DNA of 41,482 nt from positions 1 to 41,482 of the forward strand of contig JACOXH010000007.1 of NCBI GenBank assembly GCA_016176415.1, in the 5' to 3' direction. Origin of the DNA: Candidatus Daviesbacteria bacterium. Lineage in GTDB: Bacteria > Patescibacteriota > Microgenomatia > Daviesbacterales > UBA10151. The position numbers and the translations under genes are program-made. Shown here one piece after another: positions 1 through 9,300 of the stretch. The notes below the pieces were generated by a model. That model ran no database searches. It had not been told where the DNA came from and saw only the letters and a program-made list of their open reading frames with translations. Numbering within the stretch: the stretch's first letter is position 1; every line of letters starts with the position of its first letter.

Positions 1-645
1 TTCCTCTATAGTCCCGAATTTATGAATTAACTTTGTAGCAGTCACCTCTCCTATTCCCTGTACTCCGGGGATATTATCTGAAGCATCCCCTGCCAAACCT
101 TTATAATCTATTAATTGTTTGGGCATAAACCCGTATCTGGCTACAAATTCCTCGATCCCATACAACCCAACGTCAGTTAAAGTTTTCTTGGGCATAAATA
201 CTTTGACTTTTTCATCAATCAGCTGCATTGCATCCCTGTCTCCTGTGACAATAATTACCTCCAAATCTCCTGACTTTTGAGCCTGTTTTGTCAAAGTTCC
301 AATTAAATCATCGGCTTCATAACCTTCTAAGGCAAATTCAGGGATATTTAAAGCTTTGGTGACCTCATAAACCCTTTTATATTGGGCAGACAACCCGTCG
401 TCAGGAGCAGTTCTGGTGGCTTTATATTGAGTATAAGCCTGATGTCTGAAGGTAGGCCCTTTTTTGTCCCAGGCTATAGCCAGATATTGGGGACGAAGTT
501 CGGAAATAACTTTCAAAATCATGGAGCAAAAGCCATAAACTGCATTTACCAGTTCCCCTTTTGAGGTAGTAAAAGGAGGCACAGCATGGTAGGCCCTGTG
601 AAACAAGGCATTACCATCTACTAAAACAAGCTTTTGGGATTTCAT
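1..645 (-). CDS. polA: DNA polymerase I, N-terminal 5'-3' exonuclease domain (partial)
   Basis: The reverse strand reads from an ATG at 645 to the window edge, 215 codons without a stop. The product starts MKSQKLVLVDGNALFHRAYH and contains AIAWDKKGPTFRH, EGYEADDLIGTL, VTGDRDAMQLI and GLAGDASDNIPGVQGIG. These are the metal-binding acidic motifs and helix-hairpin-helix of the Pol I 5' nuclease (FEN) family, which removes RNA primers and flaps. Whether the polymerase domain follows cannot be seen; CPR genomes also carry stand-alone exonucleases. A TAAAAT box (652-657 on the reverse strand) lies six bases before the ATG, so the mRNA may be leaderless. Upstream is a structured intergenic region. 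Confidence 0.9.
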   Translation of the reverse strand, partial: MKSQKLVLVDGNALFHRAYHAVPPFTTSKGELVNAVYGFCSMILKVISELRPQYLAIAWDKKGPTFRHQAYTQYKATRTAPDDGLSAQYKRVYEVTKALNIPEFALEGYEADDLIGTLTKQAQKSGDLEVIIVTGDRDAMQLIDEKVKVFMPKKTLTDVGLYGIEEFVARYGFMPKQLIDYKGLAGDASDNIPGVQGIGEVTATKLIHKFGTIEE

Positions 646-695
646 GCTTGAATTTTAGCATATATTTACCATATAAAATTAATAATTAGGCAAAT

Positions 696-840
696 GCTGG
701 CGAAGTCATGAGCATAAAAGCAATTAGAAGATTTTTTGTGCAGGTGCCCGTCAAAAAATCTTCCCATAGTGAGACCAGAGAATACTTAAATGTTACAGCA
801 TCTACTGGTCGAACGGTGCTTTTTGCCATGACGAGCCAGC
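696..840. ncRNA. Candidate structured RNA with a three-way junction
   Basis: This lies in the 199-base gap between polA and the glycosidase. P1 pairs 696-701 (GCTGGC) with 835-840, 705-710 (GTCATG) with 827-832 and 716-721 (AAAAGC) with 818-823. P2 is a perfect 12-bp hairpin, GAAGATTTTTTG (727-738) with CAAAAAATCTTC (752-763), around a 13-base loop. P3 pairs GACCAG (773-778) with CTGGTC (805-810). Together they form a closed three-way junction. I do not recognise it as 6S, SRP, RNase P RNA or a known ribozyme. Both neighbours are on the reverse strand, so it may be the polA leader, but the strand is not decided. Confidence 0.5.
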
Positions 841-844
841 AAAT

Positions 845-1837
845 TTAAAATAATGTCTTAGCAAAGTTTAGATACTCCGGGTGGCCATTTTGGGCCATGA
901 AATACCACCACTCTGCTCCCCAAAGGTAAGTCTCATCAAATCCTGTTTTTTGGGCATACCTGATATAGGTTTTAAAATCTTTCAGGGAAAAAAGTCTGCT
1001 CTGCTCCTCTGTTGATACAAACTTACCTCCTGCCAGCCACGGTTCTGCCTGCAGTTCTACTATAATGGTTTTTTCATTTTCAGGCGCAAAAAACTGCCTG
1101 ATGAATGCTGATTTAATAGTATAAAAATATGCAGGTATGGGGTAACTGACATAGCCAAACCACTTGTCGTACACCCGTCTGTAAACAGTAGTCCCGAAAA
1201 TGTCCGAAAGACTCATTGATGCAATCCAAGTACCCAATTCTCCTGAGTCTGTCATTATAATTTTTTTATCACTTAGCCCTCTTACCAATTCAACTTCTTT
1301 TTTAAGGAAGTTTCTGTCTGCTTTATCGCAATTTTCTCCAAAGGGAAGCAGTGGTTCATTTTCCACCTGCCATCCGGCGATAGCCGGATTATTTTTGTAT
1401 CTTTGAACAACTTCTTTTATAAACTTTAAAGCTTTTTCCTGACGCTGGTCCACGGTCAGTTTTTTTACCCATGCAGGCATGTGACACTCGGGCCAACGGG
1501 GTTGCTTTATCCCTAAAACCGCAATCACCTTTATTCCCTTTGCTTCTGCTAAAGAAAGCATAAAATCAGCATCAGTAAAACTAAAATTACTTTCTTCTTT
1601 TTCTATATCCTCCCAGTAAAGAGGCAAGCGCAATCTCTTTACTCCTGTTTCTTCTAACATTCTCTTAAAAGTTTCCTGCCAGTCTAATTTAAGATATTTT
1701 GCGTACCTTGAAGAAAAAGTTACTCCCCACTCGGGTTGATTTTTTGAGTAATAATTTTCTAAACTTAAATTAACAATAAAGATTGCTACAAAAAAGGTGA
1801 GGAAATATTTTAGGATTTTGGGCAGTTTTATCATCAA
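845..1837 (-). CDS. Membrane-anchored clan GH-A type glycoside hydrolase
   Basis: A 330-residue protein with one N-terminal membrane segment (about 8-24) followed by a TIM-barrel glycosidase-like domain. The motif WQVENEP puts the presumed acid/base Glu at 161 after Asn160, and IIVELQAEPW puts a candidate nucleophile at Glu261. This Asn-Glu plus late Glu arrangement is typical of clan GH-A (GH5/GH42-like). The anchor suggests action outside the membrane on glycans; the substrate cannot be told. It is tail-to-head with polA across a structured gap and divergent from the glycosyltransferase-like gene at 1878. Confidence 0.65.
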   Translation of the reverse strand: MMIKLPKILKYFLTFFVAIFIVNLSLENYYSKNQPEWGVTFSSRYAKYLKLDWQETFKRMLEETGVKRLRLPLYWEDIEKEESNFSFTDADFMLSLAEAKGIKVIAVLGIKQPRWPECHMPAWVKKLTVDQRQEKALKFIKEVVQRYKNNPAIAGWQVENEPLLPFGENCDKADRNFLKKEVELVRGLSDKKIIMTDSGELGTWIASMSLSDIFGTTVYRRVYDKWFGYVSYPIPAYFYTIKSAFIRQFFAPENEKTIIVELQAEPWLAGGKFVSTEEQSRLFSLKDFKTYIRYAQKTGFDETYLWGAEWWYFMAQNGHPEYLNFAKTLF

Positions 1838-1877
1838 ATTAATATTACCTAATTTTGCTGCATGATAAAATAGATTA

Positions 1878-2627
1878 ATGCAGGCTAAAAAGCTTAGAAT
1901 CGCCTCACTTATTATTACTCATAACAGGATTGATGAAGCAAAAGCCCAAATGGATATTATCCGCGAGTTTTGGCAACCTAACTTCGGCTCTTTGGATATT
2001 TATCATGAGTATAACGGCCAAAAAGACTGGTACCCCCAAAAATACAAAGAAGACAGTCTGCACCGTAATAAAAAAATGTCTCACTTTTTAGGTGTTAACC
2101 ATATGTTATCTCAGGGCATGAAACATGTGCTTAACTCTGGCAAGAAATACGACTTTATCATTGCTACCTCTGCAGATGTTTGGTTTTTTGACCCTAAGAA
2201 ATTAAAAAAGGTTATTCTTTCTTGTTACAAAAAGAGAGCGCAACTTGCCACTTCGCTGTGGATGGGCGTTGCTTTAGGCACAGAGTTTTTTATCATCACC
2301 CCGGAACTTGCCAAAAAAGCCTTTCCTTTAAAGTTGACTGCTTTGATTAAAAGATACAAATTAATGGACTGGGTAAATCTTGGCAAAATTGGCATTTTTG
2401 AAACCCTTTTTACTCTGCAAATGATCAGACTTTTAAAAAATCCCCAAAAAATATACCTGATCCCTGGCCGAAGAGTGGTTTTGCCAACAAACCGCTATTG
2501 GTCTCCTTCCTTTTACGCTTCACACCATGACAGAAATAAAAGAAAGAGGGATATTTTATCTAAAATAAAAAGCATTACAGGTGACAATTTGGGAAATATG
2601 CCTTCATTACACAAGTTTTTAGTCTGA
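1878..2627 (+). CDS. Glycosyltransferase-like protein, function unassigned
   Basis: A 249-residue soluble protein. It begins with a short beta strand and turn (LRIASLIITHNRIDEAKAQ) resembling GT-A fold glycosyltransferases, and has an acidic patch in ATSADVWFFDPKK that could be a degenerate DXD metal site. I do not recognise a named family. The neighbours at 2619 and 3427 are clear glycosyltransferases, so a role in surface glycan synthesis is inferred from context. The ATG follows a TAAAAT box (1866-1871) by six bases. The last 9 bases overlap the end of the convergent gene. Confidence 0.5.
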   Translation: MQAKKLRIASLIITHNRIDEAKAQMDIIREFWQPNFGSLDIYHEYNGQKDWYPQKYKEDSLHRNKKMSHFLGVNHMLSQGMKHVLNSGKKYDFIIATSADVWFFDPKKLKKVILSCYKKRAQLATSLWMGVALGTEFFIITPELAKKAFPLKLTALIKRYKLMDWVNLGKIGIFETLFTLQMIRLLKNPQKIYLIPGRRVVLPTNRYWSPSFYASHHDRNKRKRDILSKIKSITGDNLGNMPSLHKFLV

Positions 2628-3392
2628 AGGGCCGGCAGATTTTTTGAAATTACCAAATTCGTACCTGACTTTACTTCTTTTACGACCCAGAAGCAGTATA
2701 CTTAATCCAAATAAAACCATTCTGGCAGAATATTTTGTTCTTCCTTCCTGAGCCACCCGTCTGACAGAGGTATGCAGTTGTACGCTTTTTAAAAACATCA
2801 GCCTGCCGCCCCTCTTTATAACGCGGTGCGCAAGCTCCTGATCTTCCCCTACTGCCACCGTCTCATCAAATCCGCCCACTTTCTCAAACACATCACGCCT
2901 GATATACAAATTTCTGGCGGTAATAACAGGCCAAATATGCCTTAATAACCGAATCAGTAAATCCTCTACCATAAAGTAGATTTTATCCTTCCAGAAATTT
3001 GAATCAGGAGGAGTTTTGGCTACTGCTATATCAGGCTTTCTGATCAATACTTCATTAAAGTATTTTTCCAGCACATCTGCACCCCGAAGCTCCATATCAG
3101 CATCTAAAAAGAGCATATGACTTGCTGAAGTTTTGCCTGCGCCTAAGTTACGCTGAACTGAGATCGTTTTACGCGGAATTTGGAAAAATTTTAGACTTTT
3201 TAAGACTAATTGTCTTTTTTTAATCTCCTCTATTGTTTTATCCTGTGACTGTGCATCAACCACAACTATTTCTTTAGGAGCAACAGTTTGCCTGGTAATT
3301 GAATCCAGCAATCTGCCGATAAAATGTTCTTCATTCAAAGTAGGGATAACAACAGCCAAGTCTATCATTTTTTTTGCGTTATTCTTACCCAT
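2619..3392 (-). CDS. Family 2 glycosyltransferase
   Basis: 257 residues with the classic GT2 start, VVIPTLNEEHFIGRLLDSI, followed by VVDAQSQDKT, the metal-binding LFLDADMEL and a later GGFDETVAVGEDQELAHR segment (the ED acid-base region). It should transfer a sugar from a nucleotide donor onto a lipid or glycan acceptor on the cytoplasmic side. A hydrophobic stretch near the C-terminus may associate with the membrane. The ATG at 3392 lies six bases after a TAAAAT box (3399-3404), and the divergent GT4 gene starts 35 bases away, so the two probably share a regulatory region. Confidence 0.85.
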   Translation of the reverse strand: MGKNNAKKMIDLAVVIPTLNEEHFIGRLLDSITRQTVAPKEIVVVDAQSQDKTIEEIKKRQLVLKSLKFFQIPRKTISVQRNLGAGKTSASHMLFLDADMELRGADVLEKYFNEVLIRKPDIAVAKTPPDSNFWKDKIYFMVEDLLIRLLRHIWPVITARNLYIRRDVFEKVGGFDETVAVGEDQELAHRVIKRGGRLMFLKSVQLHTSVRRVAQEGRTKYSARMVLFGLSILLLGRKRSKVRYEFGNFKKSAGPSD

Positions 3393-3426
3393 TCATTCAT
3401 TTTACCAAATATAATAGTTTTTCACG

Positions 3427-4629
3427 ATGAAAATACTATTTGCCACTGATAATTTTTACCCCAATATCAATGGCGCAGCCAATTTTACTTTAGAGCTGGC
3501 AAAAGGATTGATTGGAAATGGTCATATTGTCACAGTTATCGCGCCTGCGCAAAAGTTTGCTAATACTGTCACAAAATATAAAGGGATAATTATTTACGGA
3601 ATCCGCTCTGTTATGATCCCCCCTGTTATTCATCCTGCCAGAACCAGAATTCCTTTTGTTGATTCTTTAAATATTGAAAAAATAATTAAAAAAGTATCTC
3701 CTCAAATAATCCATATTCAGGATCACTTTTTCATCGGCAGTCAGGTGGTAGATACCGGCAAAAGAGAAGACATACCAATTATCGGCACAAATCTCTTCTT
3801 GCCTGAGAACCTTATTCATTACCTTCATCCTCCTGCCTTTGTCAGACAACCTTTATCAAAATTGGCCTGGAAACAATTTATAAGCATTTTCAATAAACTC
3901 GATTTAGTTACCACGCCTACTGTTACTGCTGTAAAGCTAATAAAAAAATTAGGATTGAAAACTCCTGTTATTGCCATATCCTGTGGTGTAAACTTAACCA
4001 GATTTACTCCCAAAAAAAAGGGGAATTCCAAAGCTACTGTTTTGTATGTAGGCAGATTGGATAAAGAAAAAAATATCGATGTAATTATCAAAGCTTTTGC
4101 CAAAGTTTTAGATTCCGTTGATGCTAAACTCATTATTACCGGTCAGGGTAAGGAAAAAGAAAATTTGGAAGAGCTGACAAGACAGCTGGGAGTAGACAAA
4201 AACACTACTTTCACAGGCCTTATACCTGAAGAGAATCTCCCTTCTCTTTACCAATCTGCTAGTGTTTTTGTAATTGCCTCTACTGCAGAACTGCAAAGTA
4301 TCGTAACTTTGGAAGCCATGGCATCAGGCCTGCCGGTAGTAGCAGCTGATGCAGTAGCTCTGCCTGAATTGGTACATCACGGTCAAAATGGCTATCTGTT
4401 TAAAGCTGAAGATGTAAAACAACTAGCAGAATATATTGTCGAAATTTTGAAAGACCCTGTACTTCAAAAAAAGATGTCGCAAAACAGTCTGAAGATTGTC
4501 AGACCCCATAAATCAGAAAATACAGTTAAAAATTATGAGAAAATCTATGCTAATTTAATTGCTGCCAAAACACTCATTAGCCCGGTCAGAAAGTACCCCT
4601 TTTTCTACCGCGTTCAAAGCAGAAGATGA
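3427..4629 (+). CDS. Family 4 glycosyltransferase (GT-B fold)
   Basis: 400 residues. The N-terminal half has the glycine-rich start DNFYPNINGAANFTLELAKGL, typical of GT4 enzymes that use glycerolipid, phosphatidylinositol or sugar acceptors. The C-terminal half has VLYVGRLDKEKNID, ITGQGKEKENLEEL, FTGLIPEENLPSLYQSA and the E-x7-E donor site around STAELQSIVTLEAMASGLPVV. It probably glycosylates a lipid or glycan with a nucleotide sugar. The final 75 bases overlap the convergent DUF5667-like gene, an unusually long overlap for the window, so one of the two C-termini may be extended past its family core. A TATAAT box at 3410-3415 precedes the ATG. Confidence 0.85.
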   Translation: MKILFATDNFYPNINGAANFTLELAKGLIGNGHIVTVIAPAQKFANTVTKYKGIIIYGIRSVMIPPVIHPARTRIPFVDSLNIEKIIKKVSPQIIHIQDHFFIGSQVVDTGKREDIPIIGTNLFLPENLIHYLHPPAFVRQPLSKLAWKQFISIFNKLDLVTTPTVTAVKLIKKLGLKTPVIAISCGVNLTRFTPKKKGNSKATVLYVGRLDKEKNIDVIIKAFAKVLDSVDAKLIITGQGKEKENLEELTRQLGVDKNTTFTGLIPEENLPSLYQSASVFVIASTAELQSIVTLEAMASGLPVVAADAVALPELVHHGQNGYLFKAEDVKQLAEYIVEILKDPVLQKKMSQNSLKIVRPHKSENTVKNYEKIYANLIAAKTLISPVRKYPFFYRVQSRR

Positions 4630-5196
4630 AGCCTCTCTGGACAAAAAATTGCAGCCTGACAATTTACTTATCCTAACCTGATCAACAAAAGGAGAGTTCA
4701 GCAGTATTAACCTTTCTGCCAATTCCTGATCCCAGCGGGTCAGCCTGAAAACAGTTGACTTAATGGACATACGGGCCCTGGGGTTTGACACTTGAGGATA
4801 AATGTTTTCCATCACGCTCATATGCATACTCACTTCATCAATTATCTGTTTGGCAATAGCTTTGTCTTTTAAATTTACCAACCCCTTAACTTTCTCCAAA
4901 TGACCGAAATAACGAATCAGAGCCGGTTCAATCAGATCTTGGCGGTTTGTGGATACAAGGCTGTTTACTTCTCTCATCCTTCGTCCGGCAAACTCCAACT
5001 GCAACACTCCCCTTTCCTGACTGGTATCGGCAAATTTTAACTCTACTGTCTCACGGACAGCTTTTAAAAAATAAAAAGGCGATGAAGGGTTAATACGGGA
5101 CTGACCAATGACTGAGGTTTGAGCAAAAGCGGGGGTAAAGTAGAATGTAGAAAGTAGAATGTAGAAAGTAGAAATAAAAACAAAAAATTTCTTCAT
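4555..5196 (-). CDS. Secreted DUF5667-like protein
   Basis: 213 residues starting with a hydrophobic signal peptide that ends at FAQTS. Then comes a helical domain (SRINPSSPFYFLKAVRETVELKF, LQLEFAGRRMREV, IRYFGHLEKVKGL) that matches my memory of DUF5667, common in CPR and Actinobacteria; its function is unknown. The hydrophobic core of the signal peptide is encoded by a 7-base tandem array (5139-5173). The ATG follows TAGAAT (5203-5208, reverse strand) by six bases and stands back to back with the promoter of the gene at 5229. Confidence 0.6.
   Translation of the reverse strand: MKKFFVFISTFYILLSTFYFTPAFAQTSVIGQSRINPSSPFYFLKAVRETVELKFADTSQERGVLQLEFAGRRMREVNSLVSTNRQDLIEPALIRYFGHLEKVKGLVNLKDKAIAKQIIDEVSMHMSVMENIYPQVSNPRARMSIKSTVFRLTRWDQELAERLILLNSPFVDQVRISKLSGCNFLSREASSSALNAVEKGVLSDRANECFGSN
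5139..5173. repeat. Heptanucleotide tandem array inside a signal-peptide coding region
   Basis: Five consecutive units of WGTAGAA (AGTAGAA/TGTAGAA alternating) on the + strand. They encode the hydrophobic core of the signal peptide of the DUF5667-like protein on the reverse strand. Seven is not a multiple of three, so gain or loss of one unit would shift the downstream frame. Confidence 0.85.
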
Positions 5197-5228
5197 TTCC
5201 CTATTCTATCATGCTAGAATCAATTTGA

Positions 5229-5519
5229 ATGAAGATAACTTTACAACCACACTTAAAAATTCGTCTTAAGCAAAGACAGATTCCTCAAGATTATCCCGAA
5301 AAAGTAATCACAAAACCAGAATCAAAATATTTTGATAATTTAACTAAACATTTAATTGCCATTCGAGGGTTAAAATATAATAAAAAATTACGGCCAATGG
5401 CTGTATCCTATGATATAATAGAAAACGAAATTCAGGTAATTACAATTCACCCTATTAGTAAACAGGAAATTACAAATAAAGTTCAAAGAGAAAGATGGGC
5501 AAAAAATGAAGAAGACTAA
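5229..5519 (+). CDS. DUF4258-like small protein, probable toxin half of a TA-like pair
   Basis: A 96-residue basic protein: an N-terminal H-x4-R-x2-QR element (PHLKIRLKQRQIP) and a C-terminal beta strand IQVITIHPISKQEI followed by VQRERW. This layout resembles DUF4258, which is often paired with DUF2283 in toxin-antitoxin-like modules; no activity is established from sequence alone. Its last 14 bases overlap the start of the next gene (start at 5506), indicating translational coupling. TAGAAT at 5215-5220 lies eight bases before the ATG. Confidence 0.55.
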   Translation: MKITLQPHLKIRLKQRQIPQDYPEKVITKPESKYFDNLTKHLIAIRGLKYNKKLRPMAVSYDIIENEIQVITIHPISKQEITNKVQRERWAKNEED

Positions 5520-5748
5520 CAAAAAAATATATTACGATAAAAAAACAGATGTTCTCTGGCTCAATATCAAAAGCGGCCCTGAAGAAGAGTATAAAGAGAT
5601 TGCGCCAGGGATTGGGGTAGAACTTGGTAGAAAAGGAGAGCTTTTAGGAATTGAGATCTTGAACGCTTCTAAAGTTTTACCAAAATTTGGTTTGAAAGCT
5701 CGCAATAATCCAAATTACTCTGCTGTCTCCCACAAAATTAAACCTTAG
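5506..5748 (+). CDS. DUF2283 family protein, probable antitoxin half
   Basis: 80 residues with the family signature YYDKKTDVLWLNIKSG ... EIAPGIGVELGRKGELLGIEILNASKVL: short beta strands around an I-E-I-L-x-A-S-K motif. DUF2283 proteins are small and often partners of DUF4258 or RelE-like proteins. The start overlaps the upstream gene by 14 bases; the end overlaps the convergent sigma-like gene by 11 bases. Confidence 0.7.
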   Translation: MKKTNKKIYYDKKTDVLWLNIKSGPEEEYKEIAPGIGVELGRKGELLGIEILNASKVLPKFGLKARNNPNYSAVSHKIKP

Positions 5749-6268
5749 CTTCCTTCTGATACGCGCTACTGTCTTCTCCGTAGAATTCTTTGAGAGTCTT
5801 ATTCTCTCTTAATGTTGCAAAAGCTGCTCTTTTGCATGCTCTTATAGTTGCTGGTGTTTTCCTAAACATAACCCCCACTTCTTTTACGGTACGCCTTCTT
5901 CCGTCTTCCAATCCAAACAGTACTTCTAAGGTTCTTTTTTGTTTGAAGGGTAGGCTCTCTACAGCATCTTGGACAACTTCCCGAAGGGAAAGTCCTATTA
6001 CTGCTTCAGCTGGATCCCTATTTAAGTAATAGTAGTAATTCGAACCGCTTGATCTTGCTATTACCTGTTCAATCTCGGTTTCAGGCACTTCGTCTAAAGG
6101 AATAATTTCAGGTTTAAACCGATCTTCAACAACCTTTATTTTACTTCTAACAAAGTTCTTTTCTGCAGTCAAAGCTTCTACCATTTCACTCAGTGGCACA
6201 GCATCAGCTGGAATTGCTAAGAATGTAACAGTATTCCCAATAGAAAAAGCTTTATCATACTCAAGCAT
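5738..6268 (-). CDS. Sigma-70 region 4-like HTH protein
   Basis: 176 residues. The C-terminal 80 carry a sigma region 4-like helix-turn-helix: VESLPFKQKRTLEVLFGLEDGRRRTVKEVGVMF then KTPATIRACKRAAFATLRE, close in layout to region 4.2 of the RpoD in this same window ([19 protein letters not shown]). No region 2 is visible in the N-terminal half, so it is not a complete sigma factor. It may be a transcription regulator or an anti-sigma-type decoy. TATAAT (6277-6282, reverse strand) lies eight bases before the ATG. Confidence 0.6.
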   Translation of the reverse strand: MLEYDKAFSIGNTVTFLAIPADAVPLSEMVEALTAEKNFVRSKIKVVEDRFKPEIIPLDEVPETEIEQVIARSSGSNYYYYLNRDPAEAVIGLSLREVVQDAVESLPFKQKRTLEVLFGLEDGRRRTVKEVGVMFRKTPATIRACKRAAFATLRENKTLKEFYGEDSSAYQKEAKV

Positions 6269-6305
6269 AGTGAGGAATTATATCAAATTTTCGTGTGTAA
6301 AGTAA

Positions 6306-9300
6306 CTATAGGGAGTTAATTTTTTTCTTACCAACGATGTCCTCAAATTCATCTGATTCCAAAGTCTCTTTTTCCAACAAGGCTTTGGCTACTTTATCAA
6401 GCTTTAATTTTTGTTTCCTTAAAATATCCTGGGCATCTTTAAAACAGGTATCTATAATTTTTTTGATTTCACTATCGACCGCATCATGCATTTTGGGTGA
6501 TAATTCTGTTCCCTCTCCTGCTCCCCTCCAAATACCAAACATGGGCCTTGAGTGAACGCTTAAAGGCCCCAGAGAAGACATGCCGTATTCTGTTACCATA
6601 GCCCGGGCAATACCCGTTGCAGCTTCAATATCAGAAGCAGCTCCTGTGGAAATATCTTTAAATACAAAAAACTCTGCTGCCTGACCGCCCAAAGCCGCAG
6701 TGATTTGCTCCATCAGCCTTGATTTGCTTTCATTAGAGCGGTCTTCTGTAGGAGGGAAAAGGGTATGGCCGCCTGACATGCCGCGGGAAACAATGGAAAT
6801 CCTGTGCACAGGATCTACATTGGGCAAGAAGTGGCCGACAACTGCGTGACCTGCTTCGTGATAAGCTGCCAGTTTTCTATCCCTTTCAGACTGCATTCTT
6901 TTCCTTTGAGGCCCTAATTTTTCTTTGGTAGCTGCCTCTTCCAGGTCTTTATTGTCTATGGCTGTTTTGCCTTCGCGGGCGGCTAAAATTGCTGCCTCAT
7001 TTAACATATTGGCCAAATCTGCCCCTGAAAAACCAACCGTTCTTCTGGCCAATTTCTCCGTAGACACTTCTTTAGTAAAAGGCTTACCCTTCATATGCAG
7101 TTCAATAATGGCCCTTCTTTCATTAAGATCCGGCATACCCAAAACTACCCTCCTGTCAAATCTGCCCGGACGGATTAAGGCTGCATCCAGTAAATCCGGT
7201 CTGTTGGTGGCTGCAAGCACTATAACATGATCATTGGGAGTAAAACCGTCCATTTCCACCAAAATTTGATTTAGCGTTTGCTCTCTTTCGTCGTGCCCGC
7301 CGGTCATCCCCATTCCCCGCTGCCTGCCGATTGATTCCACCTCATCTACAAAGATAATAGCCGGAGCAGCTTTTTTTGCCTGGGCAAACATATCTCTAAC
7401 CCTGGCTGCACCAACGCCTACTAACATTTCCATAAATTCAGAACCGGCAATGGAGAAAAATGGTACACCGGCTTCTCCTGCTATAGCGCGCGAAAGTAAC
7501 GTGTTATGGTTTACAAATCCGTTTCCTAAAAAACTATGTGTTTGCGGGACAGTGAAGTCGTAAACCTGATCCACACCGGATGTTTTTTCCGTAACTTTAG
7601 AGAAAAATAATCCCGCCTCAAGAATATTACGGAAATATTCCAGATGAGGAATATTCAAATCCAGAGTATTGGCAAAACTCACATATTCACTTAACGTTTG
7701 CCTGGAAACGCGCCCTCTTCTGCGTACTTTATCTATAATTTTTGATAACTTTTCATTACTGAGTTTATTTTCAGATATTTTTCTCCAGGATTCATACACC
7801 AAATGCGCTATCCCCGGAACTATATCAATATTAGTATTGACCCTCTCCATCCTTGCTGTATGAGCCTTAAGCAATTTTTGTTTCCTGCTAAGACGGAAAC
7901 CTACTACTTTACTAAAATTGACTAAAGATGAACCTGTCATAGTTAATCTGTACACTGACCGGTAATATCCATTTTCCGGCCTTCCTTTTATGTTCAGACT
8001 GGCTACTGTCCCAAGATTTAACAACATCATTTGTACCTGTCTTGCCATCTTTTCAGAAACAGTGGTATATTCGAATTCTGCCTGGTTTGTACCAATACAG
8101 GCATCTGTGTCAAAAAGTCCCTGCAGAAAGGAAACTTGTATGGCTTCAGGCGCTTGCAGGACCGTTGGAGGTATTACCTTATCATAAGATAATAAATATG
8201 ACATACCCAGCTGATATAGTTGTCTTTTAAGATCCCAGTTGGAAACAAGAAAAGATTGACCGTTAATACTTGTAGAAATTGCACATTTTGGATAATGCGT
8301 TTTTATATATTTCTTATAAAATTCAATTATTTCCGGCTCAATGCTGGTTAACCCCACTCTTGATGCGTGACTTAAGTTTCCGTCCCCTGTTAAAAGACCT
8401 AAAAGGTATGCCGTATCCTGATCCACAAGATTAAGATCACCGAACATTCTTCTGCCAAATTGTATAGCAACATAATCATCCTGTTGGATCTGCTGGAGAT
8501 TTCTGAAACGAAGTTTGCCGTCCTTATCCATTACCACAACCGGATGTTCGGGTGTTCCTTCCAAAGTGAAACCTTGCGCCAGTTTTACCCTAATAGTTTC
8601 CTGTTCTCCTAAATTAAACCAGTGGGAAGCAAAATTTTTACTGGAAACCACATCATCCGGATTTAAACCTGAAAGCTGAGCTCCATAAACTTCATGAGAT
8701 TTTGGATCAACAAAGAAATAACGGGGCACCTCGCGTATCTCCATCAGACCTTTATTAGTCCAGATAACCGTATCGCCTGTAACACATTTTCCTGTTCCGG
8801 CAGGGCCCACCATTAAAACCCCTTTGGGGATTCTTGCGCCCAGTGCTTTAAATTTTTCGGGGGTTTTCAAAAATTCCACTATTTCTGATAATTCTTTTTT
8901 TGCCTCTTCTGCGCCTGCTACGTCAGTAAATTTAATTTGAGGCTGATCTTTGGAATAAAGACGGGCTCTGGATTGAGCAAAAGAAAAGATTCCCTGTGCT
9001 CCTTCTCTGGCATTTCTAAACAGTAAAAACATCAATCCCACCAAAATTAATATGGGTAAAACTGCAGACAATACCCCGACCCAAGCCTGCTGCAGGGACA
9101 AATCTTTAACTTCAATAGTCACAGATTTAGGGTCAACTCCGCTGGATTCTAAAATCTTGTAGATAGACTCCCCTTCTTCTTTGCGGGAACTCAGTTTTTG
9201 ATCTGAATCTTTAACTTCTGCTGTTACTTTGTCTCCCTCCAGTGTAATTTTTTGAATTTTTCCGTCTTTGGTATCCTGAATAATTTGGGAAATAGGCACA

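Noticed and set aside
3825-4133. 102-codon reverse frame inside the GT4 gene
   Set aside because: Antisense shadow of a clear glycosyltransferase.
6925-7230. 101-codon + frame within ftsH
   Set aside because: It is the antisense of the conserved AAA+ region of ftsH.
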